From contig DAINAR010000004.1 of the NCBI GenBank assembly GCA_036733345.1, positions 58,902 through 122,901 of the forward strand: a DNA stretch of 64,000 nucleotides, in the 5' to 3' direction. The notes under the pieces were generated by a model. That model had not been told where the DNA came from. It ran no database searches and saw nothing but the letters and a program-made list of their open reading frames with translations. Both the position numbers and the translations under genes were made by a program. The DNA comes from JAFGMQ01 sp036733345 (GTDB lineage: Bacteria; Desulfobacterota; DSM-4660; Desulfatiglandales; Desulfatiglandaceae). Below, one piece after another: positions 1 to 9,557 of the stretch (positions are counted from its first letter, which is position 1; the number at the start of each line of letters is the position of its first letter).

Positions 1-51
1 TCTTAACAACCCGTTTTTCCATTCAAAGGATTAGAAGGAGCTGCAGCAAAT

Positions 52-480
52 ATGGATGAAAAGACAAGGACAGATTTTTTTAACAGGGTAGCTGAGGAGT
101 CTTATGCGAAAAAACTGGGATTACGGCTGGTAGATGTAAACGATGGCTATGCTGTAGTTGAAATGGCACTTACTGAAGAAACCGAAAATATTTTTGGCAT
201 GCCTCATGGTGGAGCAATCTTTTCTGTCATAGACGAGGCATTTGAAGTGTCATCAAATTCTCATGGCACCATAGCCCTGGGTCTAAATATGTCTGTAACA
301 TATCACCAGTCTCCGGAAGGTCGTACAACACTCAGGGCGGTGTCAAAGGAAATCCACCGCACCAGAAAGACTGCGACTTATGATATCAGTGTTACGGATG
401 AAAAAAATAACCTTATCGCCTCATGTACCGCATTGGTTTACCGTAAGAAAGACAAAGTCCCTTTCCTCCAAGCCGAGTAA
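52..480 (+). CDS. PaaI-family hotdog thioesterase
   Basis: This 142-residue protein has the usual length of a single hotdog-fold thioesterase of the PaaI/YdiI group, which hydrolyses acyl- or aryl-CoA thioesters in the cytoplasm. The signature is at residues 50-62, where MPHGGAIFSVIDEA gives the HGG turn and the acidic residue on the central helix (D61/E62) expected at the active site. The ATG follows an AGGAG about 11 nt upstream. The gene stands apart from its convergent neighbour, so context gives no substrate. The family call is firm; the exact thioester is unknown. Confidence 0.85.
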   Translation: MDEKTRTDFFNRVAEESYAKKLGLRLVDVNDGYAVVEMALTEETENIFGMPHGGAIFSVIDEAFEVSSNSHGTIALGLNMSVTYHQSPEGRTTLRAVSKEIHRTRKTATYDISVTDEKNNLIASCTALVYRKKDKVPFLQAE

Positions 481-552
481 TCCGTTTACCAGATTGCATT
501 CCATATTTCTTCATCCGTGAAGAATCATGATCGAGAATGGACTGACCTCCTT

Positions 553-1071
553 TTAAGAACCTTCATCAATATAGAACCGCCATTTACAGAATAATTCCCT
601 GGGGTGCGGATCAGGAGGAGCAAAAAGGCATTCAACCTGAATACGATCATCTATCGCCCGTGCAAAATTGGTAAATTCCCCGCGATGCATCTCCTTGCAC
701 ACAAACTCATCAAGCCCTCTCCTGATCCTGGCCTCCTGAGTTGGGCATGATGGAACGGAGATTAATACTTCTTTATCGGTCTCTTCAATCTCATAACCGA
801 CGAGGATATGCCAGGGGAAAATTTTCAGGGCCTTCACAAAACCCTTCAGGCCTTTCTCTTTGATGCCGAATCTTGATATAAGGTCTTTTGCAGCCATACC
901 TGAAACACGCCCCCAGACCTGTTCATTTATCCGCTCTGCAGTCGGCTGGTCAAAACGCTCACCAACATATATAAACCAGAAGGCGTCAACCACCCTGTAG
1001 TGCCAGAGCAGAAACTCGATATATTTTCTGAGATCCGGGGCTTCCATTTTCTCCAATGCTTTCATATCCAT
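553..1071 (-). CDS. DUF6125-like protein of unknown function
   Basis: A cytoplasmic protein of 172 residues with no signal peptide or membrane segment. It resembles the DUF6125 family as I remember it: an N-terminal helical part (LLWHYRVVDAFWF, about residues 21-33) and a Cys-containing C-terminal half with SCPTQEARIRRG (C109), C125, C148 in VECLFAPPDPHP, and C162. The regular cysteines suggest a metal site or catalytic thiols. A relation to the L-2-amino-thiazoline-4-carboxylate hydrolase fold is possible but unproven. The ATG has an AGGAG 6 nt upstream, which fixes the start. No operon partner is visible. Confidence 0.6.
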   Translation of the reverse strand: MDMKALEKMEAPDLRKYIEFLLWHYRVVDAFWFIYVGERFDQPTAERINEQVWGRVSGMAAKDLISRFGIKEKGLKGFVKALKIFPWHILVGYEIEETDKEVLISVPSCPTQEARIRRGLDEFVCKEMHRGEFTNFARAIDDRIQVECLFAPPDPHPRELFCKWRFYIDEGS

Positions 1072-1385
1072 TGCGCTCTCCTTTTTATATCAGGTTTTGC
1101 CTTTTTTTATACAGGATTGATAAAAGATATTACACAAACGACACAGATTGCAAGAATCAAAATTTCCCATGGATGTCTGTTCCTTCTCATTGTGAAATTA
1201 GCGTCATCACACCGAGCTTTAATAAAATATCAGCCGGAAACCCTTATCCACAGTAGACATACCTGAACCAGGCTGCATTCCCAGTATATGGACGCATGAT
1301 AATTTGACACACTCTTGGGATTTGCGAACTTCTTTCAAAAAACAGGGGGGCGGTAAAGCCCCCCTTATAATGGAGAAAAAGGAAT
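1072..1385. other. Intergenic stretch, no gene seen
   Basis: It lies between the upstream end of the DUF6125-like gene and the 3' end of the btuB-like gene. Apart from the strong intrinsic terminator at 1337-1365 I see no conserved coding sequence. The short open frames here lack ribosome-binding sites and recognisable protein motifs. Confidence 0.6.
1337..1365 (-). terminator. Intrinsic terminator of the btuB-like gene
   Basis: On the minus strand an 8-bp G/C stem (AGGGGGGC pairing with GCCCCCCT, loop of 6 nt) is followed by G and six T. It lies about 20 nt after the receptor stop codon. Confidence 0.9.
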
Positions 1386-3494
1386 TTAATATTCATAAGT
1401 AAGTTTAAGAAAAACCGATCGTCCTGCTCCAGGATAAGGACATACATGACTCTGAAAAGTTGTCTGATCCGTAAAAACTCCCAGATAAGTATCATACTCT
1501 TTGTCAAACAGATTATTACATTCAAAAGATATCAGCCAATGCTCATACAGCCTCTGCTCCAGCCTGAAATCAACAGTCCAGTATGGATCCAGTTCATATT
1601 TTACCGTTTTGGTGAAGGGATATGAGCCATCGGTCTCGGTACGATACCATACCCTGTCCCCGACATATCGGACTGTCGCGGTTGCGTTCAGGCCGAAATC
1701 AGTCATGTAATTTACGTTTGCCTTGAACTGATGCCGGGGCGTATAGGCTGACCTTCTTGTTACCCAGCTATATTCAAAATCCGCGGGTATATACGGAGGC
1801 CATCCGTAATCCTGTTTTGTATATGCCTTGTTTTGCTCCTTAGCATCCGTATAAGTATAAAAAAGAACAATGCCCAGGTTTTTCCACGGCTTGAACCTGG
1901 TTCCGATCTCAAGGCCGTCTGCCTTATATTTTCTTAAGTTCTCGGGTTCCCATATCCCTTCACTGTTCGGTCCCCATTGAATCTTATTATCTATATCCCA
2001 TCTGAAATAACTTAGCATAAGAGATATGCGTTCATTAAAAAATGCCTGTTCAAAAGTGGCATCACTGTGCCACCCGGTTTCAGGCAGCAATCCCGTATTA
2101 CCTCTGGTATAAGGATCTTCGGGCCAGTACAGGTCGTTCGGAGTCGGGGCAAGGAAATGCCTGCCATGACTGAACTTTAAAGCAGTATTCTCAAAAGGAT
2201 TAACAATCATGCCATAGAGAGGAAGATCTTCCGATCCGAATTCGGTGTGATGTTCATGCCGTATTCCGGCCTGAAACTTAACAAGATCACTGAATCTGTA
2301 ATTGGCCTCCAGGAATGTACCCGTAGTATGGACATTTGCCTTGGTTCTGGATCTTGTTCCGGTTATATCTGCACCATGATCATCAAGAGATATAGATTCG
2401 CTTTCCCAGCCGATATTCTTGTGCTCCAGCCCCAGCAGAATATCAGCACCACTAAAAGGAATGAAATTTATATTGGCTTCCCCTCTGGATACCCTGTTGG
2501 TAACCCAGGACTTGCTTCCCGGCAATCCCCCGAAGTAATCCACATATCTGGTATAAGTATAATTATCCATATATGTATAATCTCCCTGAAGCCGGAATGT
2601 AAGCCAGTCTTCAGGTTTACTTTTCAGCTGGGCTGCCAGATGAGCATCCTTGTCCCGCCCCCTGTCAAGAAGACTTTGCGATTCATGGTTGTACACATCT
2701 ATTCCGCCTGCTTGGAATGTCAAAGTTCCATCAGGGGGTTTTACGCCGGGAGAACCGTAATCCCTGTCCACAATATCCCCAAAGAGATTCATGTTCAACA
2801 AATCTCCTTTGTCAAAAACTATCTTTAATGAGGCATCCTTTTGCGTCAAATCAGCATTTTTTCTAAACCCATCCGTCTTAATCCTGTTCGCAGTTATATA
2901 GTATCCAAGATCGCCTACAGCAAACATCCCATGCTCGACAGATAGATGTGATGTTTCCTGACTGCCATAACCCGCGCCAGCACTTGCCTGTATATAATCC
3001 CTTTCAGGATTTTTTGTAATGATATTGACTGTTCCAGCCATTGCACCTGATCCATAGAGCAGTGATCCCGAACCCTTTATCACTTCTACCCGTTCTATCA
3101 TTCCCAACGGAATCCTGCTGACATCGGCTATTCCATTGGAAGGTGAATTATAGCTAACTCCGTTTACCAGCACATGCGTCGCATTTCCGCTCATACCTCG
3201 TATATGCAGGGCCTGCACCGCGCCTCCGAAATCCCCCTGAGTCCTCCAGTCGATTCCAGCCTCATTCGCCAGAAGCTCTCCAAGACTTTTTGCAGGAGAA
3301 TCCTGTATATCAAACTGATCCAGAATGATTACAGAATTCGGGACTTCTTTTCTCTTTTTTTCGGTCTTGGTTGCAGTGACGACAACTTCATCAAGGACTG
3401 TTTCTGAATTTAACCTTTCCGGCTGGGATAAACATATAAACGGCCATAAAATCATACCCATAAAAATCATCTTAAGGACAATTAACTTCTTCAT
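1386..3494 (-). CDS. btuB: TonB-dependent outer-membrane receptor, BtuB-like
   Basis: A 702-residue outer-membrane receptor. It has a signal peptide (about residues 1-23), a TonB box DEVVVTA at 35-41, a plug domain to about residue 165, then a 22-strand-type barrel ending in an aromatic residue (LKLTYEY). TonB-dependent receptors import large nutrients using energy passed on by TonB-ExbB-ExbD, and that trio is encoded at 16.8-18.6 kb. A cobalamin riboswitch, an attenuator and the downstream position relative to btuFCD point to cobalamin or another corrinoid as substrate. The receptor alone could be mistaken for a siderophore or catecholate receptor; the riboswitch decides the call. Confidence 0.9.
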   Translation of the reverse strand: MKKLIVLKMIFMGMILWPFICLSQPERLNSETVLDEVVVTATKTEKKRKEVPNSVIILDQFDIQDSPAKSLGELLANEAGIDWRTQGDFGGAVQALHIRGMSGNATHVLVNGVSYNSPSNGIADVSRIPLGMIERVEVIKGSGSLLYGSGAMAGTVNIITKNPERDYIQASAGAGYGSQETSHLSVEHGMFAVGDLGYYITANRIKTDGFRKNADLTQKDASLKIVFDKGDLLNMNLFGDIVDRDYGSPGVKPPDGTLTFQAGGIDVYNHESQSLLDRGRDKDAHLAAQLKSKPEDWLTFRLQGDYTYMDNYTYTRYVDYFGGLPGSKSWVTNRVSRGEANINFIPFSGADILLGLEHKNIGWESESISLDDHGADITGTRSRTKANVHTTGTFLEANYRFSDLVKFQAGIRHEHHTEFGSEDLPLYGMIVNPFENTALKFSHGRHFLAPTPNDLYWPEDPYTRGNTGLLPETGWHSDATFEQAFFNERISLMLSYFRWDIDNKIQWGPNSEGIWEPENLRKYKADGLEIGTRFKPWKNLGIVLFYTYTDAKEQNKAYTKQDYGWPPYIPADFEYSWVTRRSAYTPRHQFKANVNYMTDFGLNATATVRYVGDRVWYRTETDGSYPFTKTVKYELDPYWTVDFRLEQRLYEHWLISFECNNLFDKEYDTYLGVFTDQTTFQSHVCPYPGAGRSVFLKLTYEY

Positions 3495-3538
3495 GCATTT
3501 TTCCCTCCCTGTAAGAAATTTTTTCTCAGGTCCGGAGC

Positions 3539-3572
3539 AAAAAAAAGCCCGGACCGAATAACTCGATCCGGG
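3539..3572 (-). terminator. Riboswitch-linked attenuator terminator
   Basis: On the minus strand a 10-bp stem (arms 3548-3557 and 3563-3572, one G-U pair, 5-nt loop) is followed by C and eight T. It sits between the riboswitch aptamer and the receptor start codon, where a ligand-controlled terminator belongs. The competing antiterminator was not resolved by eye. Confidence 0.8.
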
Positions 3573-3639
3573 GATGTCCCTTTTTTATCCTCAAGATCCA
3601 ACATCATACCTCTGTCCTCGGAGGTTGTACTTTCAGCTC

Positions 3640-3822
3640 AGGCAGGTCTTCTGACTTTCCTGCCCCTTCAGCCACCTTCCCATTCCAATTTACTGGAACA
3701 GTGGTATAAACGCTAAAGGGGTTCCCTTATCAAAAAAAGAAAAGGGCAGGATTACAGCGGCGGGCCCGTCCCCGACTCTCACGGGGTTCCCTGTTATGCT
3801 CACAATGAGCACCTGAACAGAT
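3640..3822 (-). promoter_or_regulatory. Cobalamin riboswitch (aptamer)
   Basis: Read on the minus strand, this leader carries the landmarks of the cobalamin aptamer: AACAGGGAACCCCGTGAGAG near the 5' side, then a GGGCCCGCCGCTGTAA segment (the B12-box-like core), GGAATGGGAAGG, and GTCAGAAGACCTGCC at the 3' end. These riboswitches sense adenosyl- or other cobalamins and switch off uptake and synthesis genes. Together with the terminator at 3539-3572 it should work by transcription termination and control the btuB-like receptor. Confidence 0.93.
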
Positions 3823-3849
3823 TTTAACTATATTCTTTTCTATACCGGT

Positions 3850-3878
3850 AATATGAACAACGTGTACTTAACTGTCAA
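3850..3878 (-). promoter_or_regulatory. Sigma-70-type promoter of the riboswitch/btuB transcript
   Basis: The minus strand has TTGACA, a 17-nt spacer and CATATT. The predicted start falls about 20 nt before the riboswitch. The receptor can therefore be transcribed separately from btuFCD, which lies upstream on the same strand. The rest of the gap up to 4089 holds nothing I recognise. Confidence 0.65.
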
Positions 3879-4089
3879 GTCTTTTCTATTTATACTGAAA
3901 AGCAGGGCATCCTCTGTTCGGCATTTTACAGGATTACCTTTAATCCATAAATAGACGGGTAAATTCTCCTCCCGCAGACATTATTCGACAGGGCGTATCT
4001 CCCGATTGATAATATTCTTTATGCCCTTACCGATCATTGATGCCAAATATTAAACCTGCTGATATGATTTTATTTCCATATTCAAAAAG

Positions 4090-4890
4090 CTACATCTTCA
4101 TTGATTTCTCCGGCACCATAGTAACACGTGGAAAATCACCAAGGGGGCTTTTATCCACCAGGAGCGTACATCCATAAGCCTTTTCAAGCGTCTGGAAAGT
4201 AAGAACCTCATTCGGCGGCCCCAGACTTAATGCCTGGCCCTCTTTCAGTAAAAGTAATTGGTCACAATACATTGCTGCAAGATTTACGTCATGAGAAACC
4301 ATTATAACTGTTATTCCTCTTTCCTGTTTCAGCCTTTCCATCAAATCCATCAACCTGACCTGATGTCTGAGATCAAGTGATGCAGTTGGTTCATCCAAGA
4401 GAATGATCTGAGGATCCTGACAAATTGCCCTGGCAATAAAAACACGCTGTCTTTCACCTCCGCTTAATTGATCGAGTCTGCGGCGCGACAGATGTTCCAC
4501 GCCAGTAAACTCCATTGCCTGTTTTGTAATTTCCAGGTCATGCTTCTGCTCCAATCCCAGCATCCCCTGATGCGGCGAACGCCCCATTAATACAACATCT
4601 TTTACAACAAAAGGAAAATCAACTGGTTCCATTTGGGGTACAAATGCGATGATCTTTGCAATAGATCTTCTTGAGTAATCCCGAAAAGGACTACCAAGAA
4701 TATCCACTTTACCTTCATCCGGCTTTAAGATTCCCGCTATTATTCTCATCAGAGTTGTCTTGCCTGAACCATTCGGGCCTATAATAATGAAAAAATCACC
4801 CTTTGTTATAGAAAAAGATATCTTTTTCAAAACAATATCGTCCCCATAGGAGTACCTTAGATTTTTTACCCGGATTGCTGAATTCATCAC
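4090..4890 (-). CDS. btuD: Cobalamin/iron-chelate ABC transporter ATPase
   Basis: A 266-residue ABC ATPase of the FepC/BtuD group. Visible motifs are Walker A GPNGSGKTT (about residues 38-46), the Q-loop FVPQME, the signature LSGGERQR, Walker B IILLDEPTASLD and the switch His in VMVSHDVN. It would drive import of the chelate through two copies of the neighbouring permease. Its start overlaps the permease stop by 4 nt, so the two are translationally coupled. The genes btuF, btuC and btuD run in that order, and the riboswitch-controlled receptor follows, which favours corrinoid over siderophore. Confidence 0.88.
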   Translation of the reverse strand: MMNSAIRVKNLRYSYGDDIVLKKISFSITKGDFFIIIGPNGSGKTTLMRIIAGILKPDEGKVDILGSPFRDYSRRSIAKIIAFVPQMEPVDFPFVVKDVVLMGRSPHQGMLGLEQKHDLEITKQAMEFTGVEHLSRRRLDQLSGGERQRVFIARAICQDPQIILLDEPTASLDLRHQVRLMDLMERLKQERGITVIMVSHDVNLAAMYCDQLLLLKEGQALSLGPPNEVLTFQTLEKAYGCTLLVDKSPLGDFPRVTMVPEKSMKM

Positions 4891-5894
4891 CTGGTCCTTT
4901 TTAATAGAAAAATGAAGAGAGGCGCTCCTATCATTGCGGTAATGACTCCTGACGGCATTTCACCCTGGGCAGGGAGAACCCTTGCCAGCAGGTCGCAGAA
5001 AACCATATATGCACCTCCGCCCAGTATGCATGCAGGGACCAGGACCCGGTGGTCAGGTCCGAAAATAAGCCGAAGCAAGTGAGGCATAACAAGCCCGACA
5101 AAACCTATGAGCCCGCAATGACTTACCGTAGCGCTCACCATCAGCGAAGTTATTACAAGAAGAGTAATAGAAACGGCCTTTATGTTTACTCCGGTGGTCC
5201 TGGCAACGTCCTTCCCCATAAGGAGCAGATTCATTGAATTGGAAAGCAAAAAAATCAGAACAAAACAAGGGAGTAGAGTTGCAGCGAGTATCATTACTCC
5301 TTTAATTTCTGATAAGGAAAGATCACCCATAAGCCAGAAAAGTATATTGTGAAGTCTTGAATCCTGCGCTATGGAGAGTAGAAACATTATTACTGCGGAG
5401 CAAAAGGCGTTCACCATTACACCCGACAGCAGCAGAGAATCTTTCTTCAGAATTGTCGGGCCTGATGAGATAACGATAATAAGAAAGAGTGTGGCGACAC
5501 TTCCTGCAAATGACGTCAAACTCACGCCGGGAAAACGGGAAATACCCATCAGAATGCCCGTTATTGCTCCCACCGCTGATCCCCCGGAAATTCCAAGGAT
5601 ATAGGGTTCTGCAAGAGGGTTTCGAAGAAGCGCCTGAAAAACAAGTCCCCCTATAGAAAGTGTGGCACCGACCAGAGCCGCAAGTACCACGCGGGGAAAA
5701 CGAATATGCCATATGATTGAATATGCCATGGAATCCGTTTCTCCCGAGCCTGTAAGGGATTCCCAGATTGTCTTTATTCCGTAATCTGTAGATCCCATTG
5801 AAATTCCCAGAATTATAGCTAAAAAAAGAAGGAGCAGCATAAGGAGCGAAACGAAACAGATTCGTTTCATTATAAAAGGGCTTTTATTAATCAT
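4887..5894 (-). CDS. btuC: Cobalamin/iron-chelate ABC transporter permease
   Basis: A 335-residue FecCD/BtuC-type permease with about ten hydrophobic segments. The first spans residues 13-33, and typical family sequences such as RFPRVVLAALVGATLSIGG and GFVGLVMPHLLRL can be read. As a homodimer in the inner membrane it forms the channel for corrinoid import with BtuD below and BtuF above. It overlaps btuF by 4 nt and btuD by 4 nt, which indicates one operon. The family includes siderophore permeases that cannot be told apart by sequence motifs alone; the assignment rests on the locus. Confidence 0.88.
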   Translation of the reverse strand: MINKSPFIMKRICFVSLLMLLLLFLAIILGISMGSTDYGIKTIWESLTGSGETDSMAYSIIWHIRFPRVVLAALVGATLSIGGLVFQALLRNPLAEPYILGISGGSAVGAITGILMGISRFPGVSLTSFAGSVATLFLIIVISSGPTILKKDSLLLSGVMVNAFCSAVIMFLLSIAQDSRLHNILFWLMGDLSLSEIKGVMILAATLLPCFVLIFLLSNSMNLLLMGKDVARTTGVNIKAVSITLLVITSLMVSATVSHCGLIGFVGLVMPHLLRLIFGPDHRVLVPACILGGGAYMVFCDLLARVLPAQGEMPSGVITAMIGAPLFIFLLKRTR

Positions 5895-6820
5895 CTGCTA
5901 TTCTCAATAGACTCAGGATGAATCATTTCCAGAAATAACTCAAGGCCTTCTATCAATCTCGGACCGGCACGATCGCAAAGGTCCGAATCTACAAGAAATA
6001 TCTTCTGTTCCCTGACAGCAGGTAAATCAGGCCAGCGGTTCCATTCTGCCTTTATATCTTCAAAAACCAGTTCCCGTTCCATAGATGTAACGATAAGAAC
6101 ATCCGGAGAAAGGGCCAGGACCTGCTCCCTGTTAAATCTAGGATATGCGACAGGTCCCTGAGAAAGGTTCCTTCCTCCAGCCGTTACGATAAGTTCATTG
6201 ATAATTGTACCACTCCCGACAGAAACGATAGGAGATGCCCCAATCTGGCAGAATACACCTGGTCTGTAGCTGGTTTCAGCTACCTTTGCCTTTACAGCTT
6301 CTATACGCCTATTCATGTCATGAACCAGGTTTATGGCCTTTTGTTCTGCAAAAAGGAGCCTGCCGATTTCGAGGATCGAATCCATTACTGAATACAGATT
6401 CCTTGGATCGACAGCATAAACAGCAACATCCATCGAATTCAACCGGTCCACTGTTTCCTTGGGGTTTCCGTCCTTTACGGCAATACAAAGATCCGGTCTA
6501 AGCGCTATAATCTTTTCAAGATCAAGGCACACATAGGAACCGACCTTAGGAATTTTTGCTGCCTCTGCGGGATAATCGCTGAATAGAGTCACCCCGACCA
6601 GCCGATGTTCCAGACTTAGGGCGAATATAATTTCGGTAATGTTTGGAGCAAGTGAAACAACCCTTTGAGGGCTTTGCGGCAGTGTGATCTTACGTCCCAG
6701 CTGGTCAATCACATCTCTTGCAAATAATTGTGCATCAAATAAGACAAAGAGTCCCAGCATGGCCTGTAAGACAACAGCTCCAAATTTATATCTGTATAAT
6801 TTGATATTTTTCAAAAGCAT
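5891..6820 (-). CDS. btuF: Periplasmic cobalamin/iron-chelate binding protein
   Basis: A 309-residue class III periplasmic binding protein. A signal peptide covers about residues 1-34. The mature part opens with the family hallmark RVVSLAPNITEIIFAL and continues as two lobes joined by a long helix (about residues 155-180). It would catch the ligand released into the periplasm by the outer-membrane receptor and deliver it to BtuCD. It is the first gene of the overlapping btuFCD set. It has no riboswitch of its own in the 100-nt leader, unlike the receptor. Confidence 0.86.
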   Translation of the reverse strand: MLLKNIKLYRYKFGAVVLQAMLGLFVLFDAQLFARDVIDQLGRKITLPQSPQRVVSLAPNITEIIFALSLEHRLVGVTLFSDYPAEAAKIPKVGSYVCLDLEKIIALRPDLCIAVKDGNPKETVDRLNSMDVAVYAVDPRNLYSVMDSILEIGRLLFAEQKAINLVHDMNRRIEAVKAKVAETSYRPGVFCQIGASPIVSVGSGTIINELIVTAGGRNLSQGPVAYPRFNREQVLALSPDVLIVTSMERELVFEDIKAEWNRWPDLPAVREQKIFLVDSDLCDRAGPRLIEGLELFLEMIHPESIENSR

Positions 6821-6921
6821 AATATTTCCTGACTTTAGAAAAAGTTACCGTTGTCAAAAATAAAAAAGCCACGCCATGAATGGGTGGTAATATACCTAAC
6901 TTCAATTAAAATGCCTGCCGG

Positions 6922-9333
6922 TTATGCAAATAAACGGTTTAATACCCTGCTCAACACTTCTCTGCTAACCGGCTTTGTCAGATAATCCTTTATTAACTGT
7001 TTTGCCCGGATGTCTATTCCGTTTGGGCCTATCTCATCATAACCTGAAACAATCACAATCCTTGCACCTGGATCGTATTTAATTATCCTTTCTGCACAGT
7101 TTATTCCATCCATCTTCGGCATATTTCTATCAAGCAGGACTGCATCCGGCTTTAGAGATTTGTACTTACCAAGGGCCTCCATACCACTCTCTGCTGAAAT
7201 TGCCCGATAACCAAGTCTCTCAAGGAGATCTTCCATAGGATTGAGGATAGCCTTTTCATCATCCACAATAAGTATTAGCTCACCATTTCCATGAACTATA
7301 TCCTGAACCGATTCAATCTTTTCTTCCGAATCTTTAACAGACAGCGGAAAGGATAATTTGAAGGTCGTTCCTTTATTTATTTCTGAATAGACGCTTATAT
7401 TGCCTCCGTGATCTTTAATAATACCATATGCTGTTGAAAGTCCTAACCCTGTCCCCTTAATATTAGCCTTAGTTGTAAAAAAAGGATCAAAGCATTTATC
7501 GCGTGTATCAGCAGTCATTCCTGTTCCATTATCTGAAACGAGAACCAGGGCATAATCATCCTCCTTTCTCGCCCTTATATGCAGTTCACCTCCATCCGGC
7601 ATTGCATCCCTTGCATTAGTGCAAAGGTTCATAAAGACCTGGCTCAGTCCGGACATCTCCCCGGTAATCCAGAGTGCAACGGGAAGGTCCATATAAATGG
7701 CTATTCTTTTATCAAATGATTTGCTTACCAAACTGTAAGTCTCTTCAATTATCTCAACAAGATTGATATTTTCAAAGTTATCTGTTCTCCTTTTCCGGGA
7801 AAACTGCATCAGACTTTCTATCAGTTGGACACCTCGTTTCACTTCTATATCAATTCTCCTGGCAATTTCCATAATTCCCGGGGTATCCCAGTGCTTCATT
7901 TCTAAAATGTCTTTGTTTATGGAAATCCCTGACAATGTATTTCTAAAATTGTGAGCCACTCCACTTGTGATTGTTCCAAGTGCCTCCATCTTCTGTAACT
8001 GCTGAAATTGTTCCTCAAGACGTTTTCTTGCAGTAATTTCCCTCGCAATACCCTGGGTACCGACAAAACCGCCCTCCTCGGGCGTTGCTGAATCGTAAAT
8101 TCCTTCTGCATCTATTAAAAAATATTCGTACCTTTCCGCTTCGCCCGATTTATTACCAATACCATCCTGTAAATTATCTTTTACCAGCAATCGTGCTTCC
8201 AGTCCCACTGTCTTTCTGTTAGCCGTCCTGCGTTCATTTATCCTTCCAGAAACTTTTTTTCTGTCTTCGGGATGAACAATCTCCAGAATATTCCTTCCTG
8301 TCAATTCCTCTACAGAATACCCATATTTCTTTATTGATTCATTTACAAATGTTACATGTCCCATGGTATCCAACCTGTAAATGATATCAGGCACAGTCTT
8401 AACAATCGAATTCAGCCTTTTTTCAGACGCCTTAAGCATGCTCTGGCTCTCACGCAATTCATTTTCAACCATAATACGTTTTGTAACATCTCTTATTACA
8501 GCACTGACCATCCTCTGATCCCCGATCATAAAGGAACCCGCAGACACCTCTACTGGAAATACTGTACCGTCCTTTTTTGTATGGTATTGAAATTGGGTAC
8601 TTTCATTATTTCCAATCAAACCTTTTTTTATTTCTTTATTCTCGTTGTCTGAATACGCCAGGATATGAGAAACCTTTAATTTAGAAAATTCCTTTCTTGA
8701 ATACCCGTAAAGTTCCAAAGCAGCATCATTCACGTCCTTAGCAAATCCTGTATCCGCATCAAATATTATTATTGAATCTGATTCAGTGGTAAAAAGCTGA
8801 CGATATTTTTCCTCGGAATCCCTTAAATCCTTCTCCTTGTCCTGCAATATTGTATCAACAATATAGCCAAAAAAAAGCGCTATTATGACCATGAAAGGCA
8901 AACGCAGAGTATAGCTGACAGCCATATTCCCTGAAAAGAGACCCTGCTTATAAAGGAGCCATCCGTAAAGAAATGTAAATAAAAGAGTATTAATCATAAG
9001 ATATTTCAGGCTTATACTCATTGATGCGAGGCCAATAATTATAAAATATATCAGATAGAAATCAGTCCCTGCCCGTCCTGACAGATAGATGCCGAATGCA
9101 ATCATGGCGCTGTCGAAAAAAATCAGCACTGAAAATATATTTTTATTAAAAAAATATCTTTTCGGGATATAAGGAAGTAAAAGATTAGTTAAAAGATAAA
9201 AGGCGATATAGGAATAAGTTAGCAACACTCTTTTTTCAGATGAAGGACTAAAGAGTGTTAGATAGGAAATGCCGATTATAACCAGCAGGCGGATAAGATA
9301 GAGGTATTTTCTTGTAATAATCTCCTCGCCCAT
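6922..9333 (-). CDS. Membrane hybrid histidine kinase (PAS-PAS-HK-REC)
   Basis: An 803-residue sensor. About six membrane segments fill the first 165 residues, followed by two PAS domains (about 172-290 and 305-430). The phosphoacceptor helix carries VAHNFRNTL, the HATPase domain has the N box (MNLCTNARDAM) and G boxes (DNGTGM, GTGLGLS), and a C-terminal receiver has its phospho-Asp in LLDRNMPKMDG and Lys in YLTKPV. It should autophosphorylate and pass phosphate to its own receiver and then to an unseen phosphotransfer partner. There is no output gene alongside. The ligand is unknown. It lies between the M23 peptidase gene and btuF on the same strand with gaps of 224 and 101 nt. Confidence 0.9.
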   Translation of the reverse strand: MGEEIITRKYLYLIRLLVIIGISYLTLFSPSSEKRVLLTYSYIAFYLLTNLLLPYIPKRYFFNKNIFSVLIFFDSAMIAFGIYLSGRAGTDFYLIYFIIIGLASMSISLKYLMINTLLFTFLYGWLLYKQGLFSGNMAVSYTLRLPFMVIIALFFGYIVDTILQDKEKDLRDSEEKYRQLFTTESDSIIIFDADTGFAKDVNDAALELYGYSRKEFSKLKVSHILAYSDNENKEIKKGLIGNNESTQFQYHTKKDGTVFPVEVSAGSFMIGDQRMVSAVIRDVTKRIMVENELRESQSMLKASEKRLNSIVKTVPDIIYRLDTMGHVTFVNESIKKYGYSVEELTGRNILEIVHPEDRKKVSGRINERRTANRKTVGLEARLLVKDNLQDGIGNKSGEAERYEYFLIDAEGIYDSATPEEGGFVGTQGIAREITARKRLEEQFQQLQKMEALGTITSGVAHNFRNTLSGISINKDILEMKHWDTPGIMEIARRIDIEVKRGVQLIESLMQFSRKRRTDNFENINLVEIIEETYSLVSKSFDKRIAIYMDLPVALWITGEMSGLSQVFMNLCTNARDAMPDGGELHIRARKEDDYALVLVSDNGTGMTADTRDKCFDPFFTTKANIKGTGLGLSTAYGIIKDHGGNISVYSEINKGTTFKLSFPLSVKDSEEKIESVQDIVHGNGELILIVDDEKAILNPMEDLLERLGYRAISAESGMEALGKYKSLKPDAVLLDRNMPKMDGINCAERIIKYDPGARIVIVSGYDEIGPNGIDIRAKQLIKDYLTKPVSREVLSRVLNRLFA

Positions 9334-9557
9334 AGAACCCTTTTCCGCCTGCTTAATCTCACGGTTAACACGGAATAAGCTTTTCGGCTACAAAAAAATG
9401 TCCTAATGAATCATGCTGCTTAACTGTCTTCAGGACCAGACTATTGTCGGCTGATATATTTTATCAACGCTATCTCAATTTATAGACCATATAGCATTTT
9501 TTATCAAATCCAGACAGAACAAAATGAAAAAACACATATTTGATTCACAATTTGCTG

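Noticed and set aside
507..524. TTCTTCA-TCCG-TGAAGAA hairpin after the thioesterase gene as a terminator
   Set aside because: The stem is perfect but short and A/T-rich, and no T-tract follows on either strand.
1244..1525. 93-codon minus-strand frame across the end of the btuB-like gene
   Set aside because: It runs through the intrinsic terminator and overlaps the receptor's C terminus in another frame.
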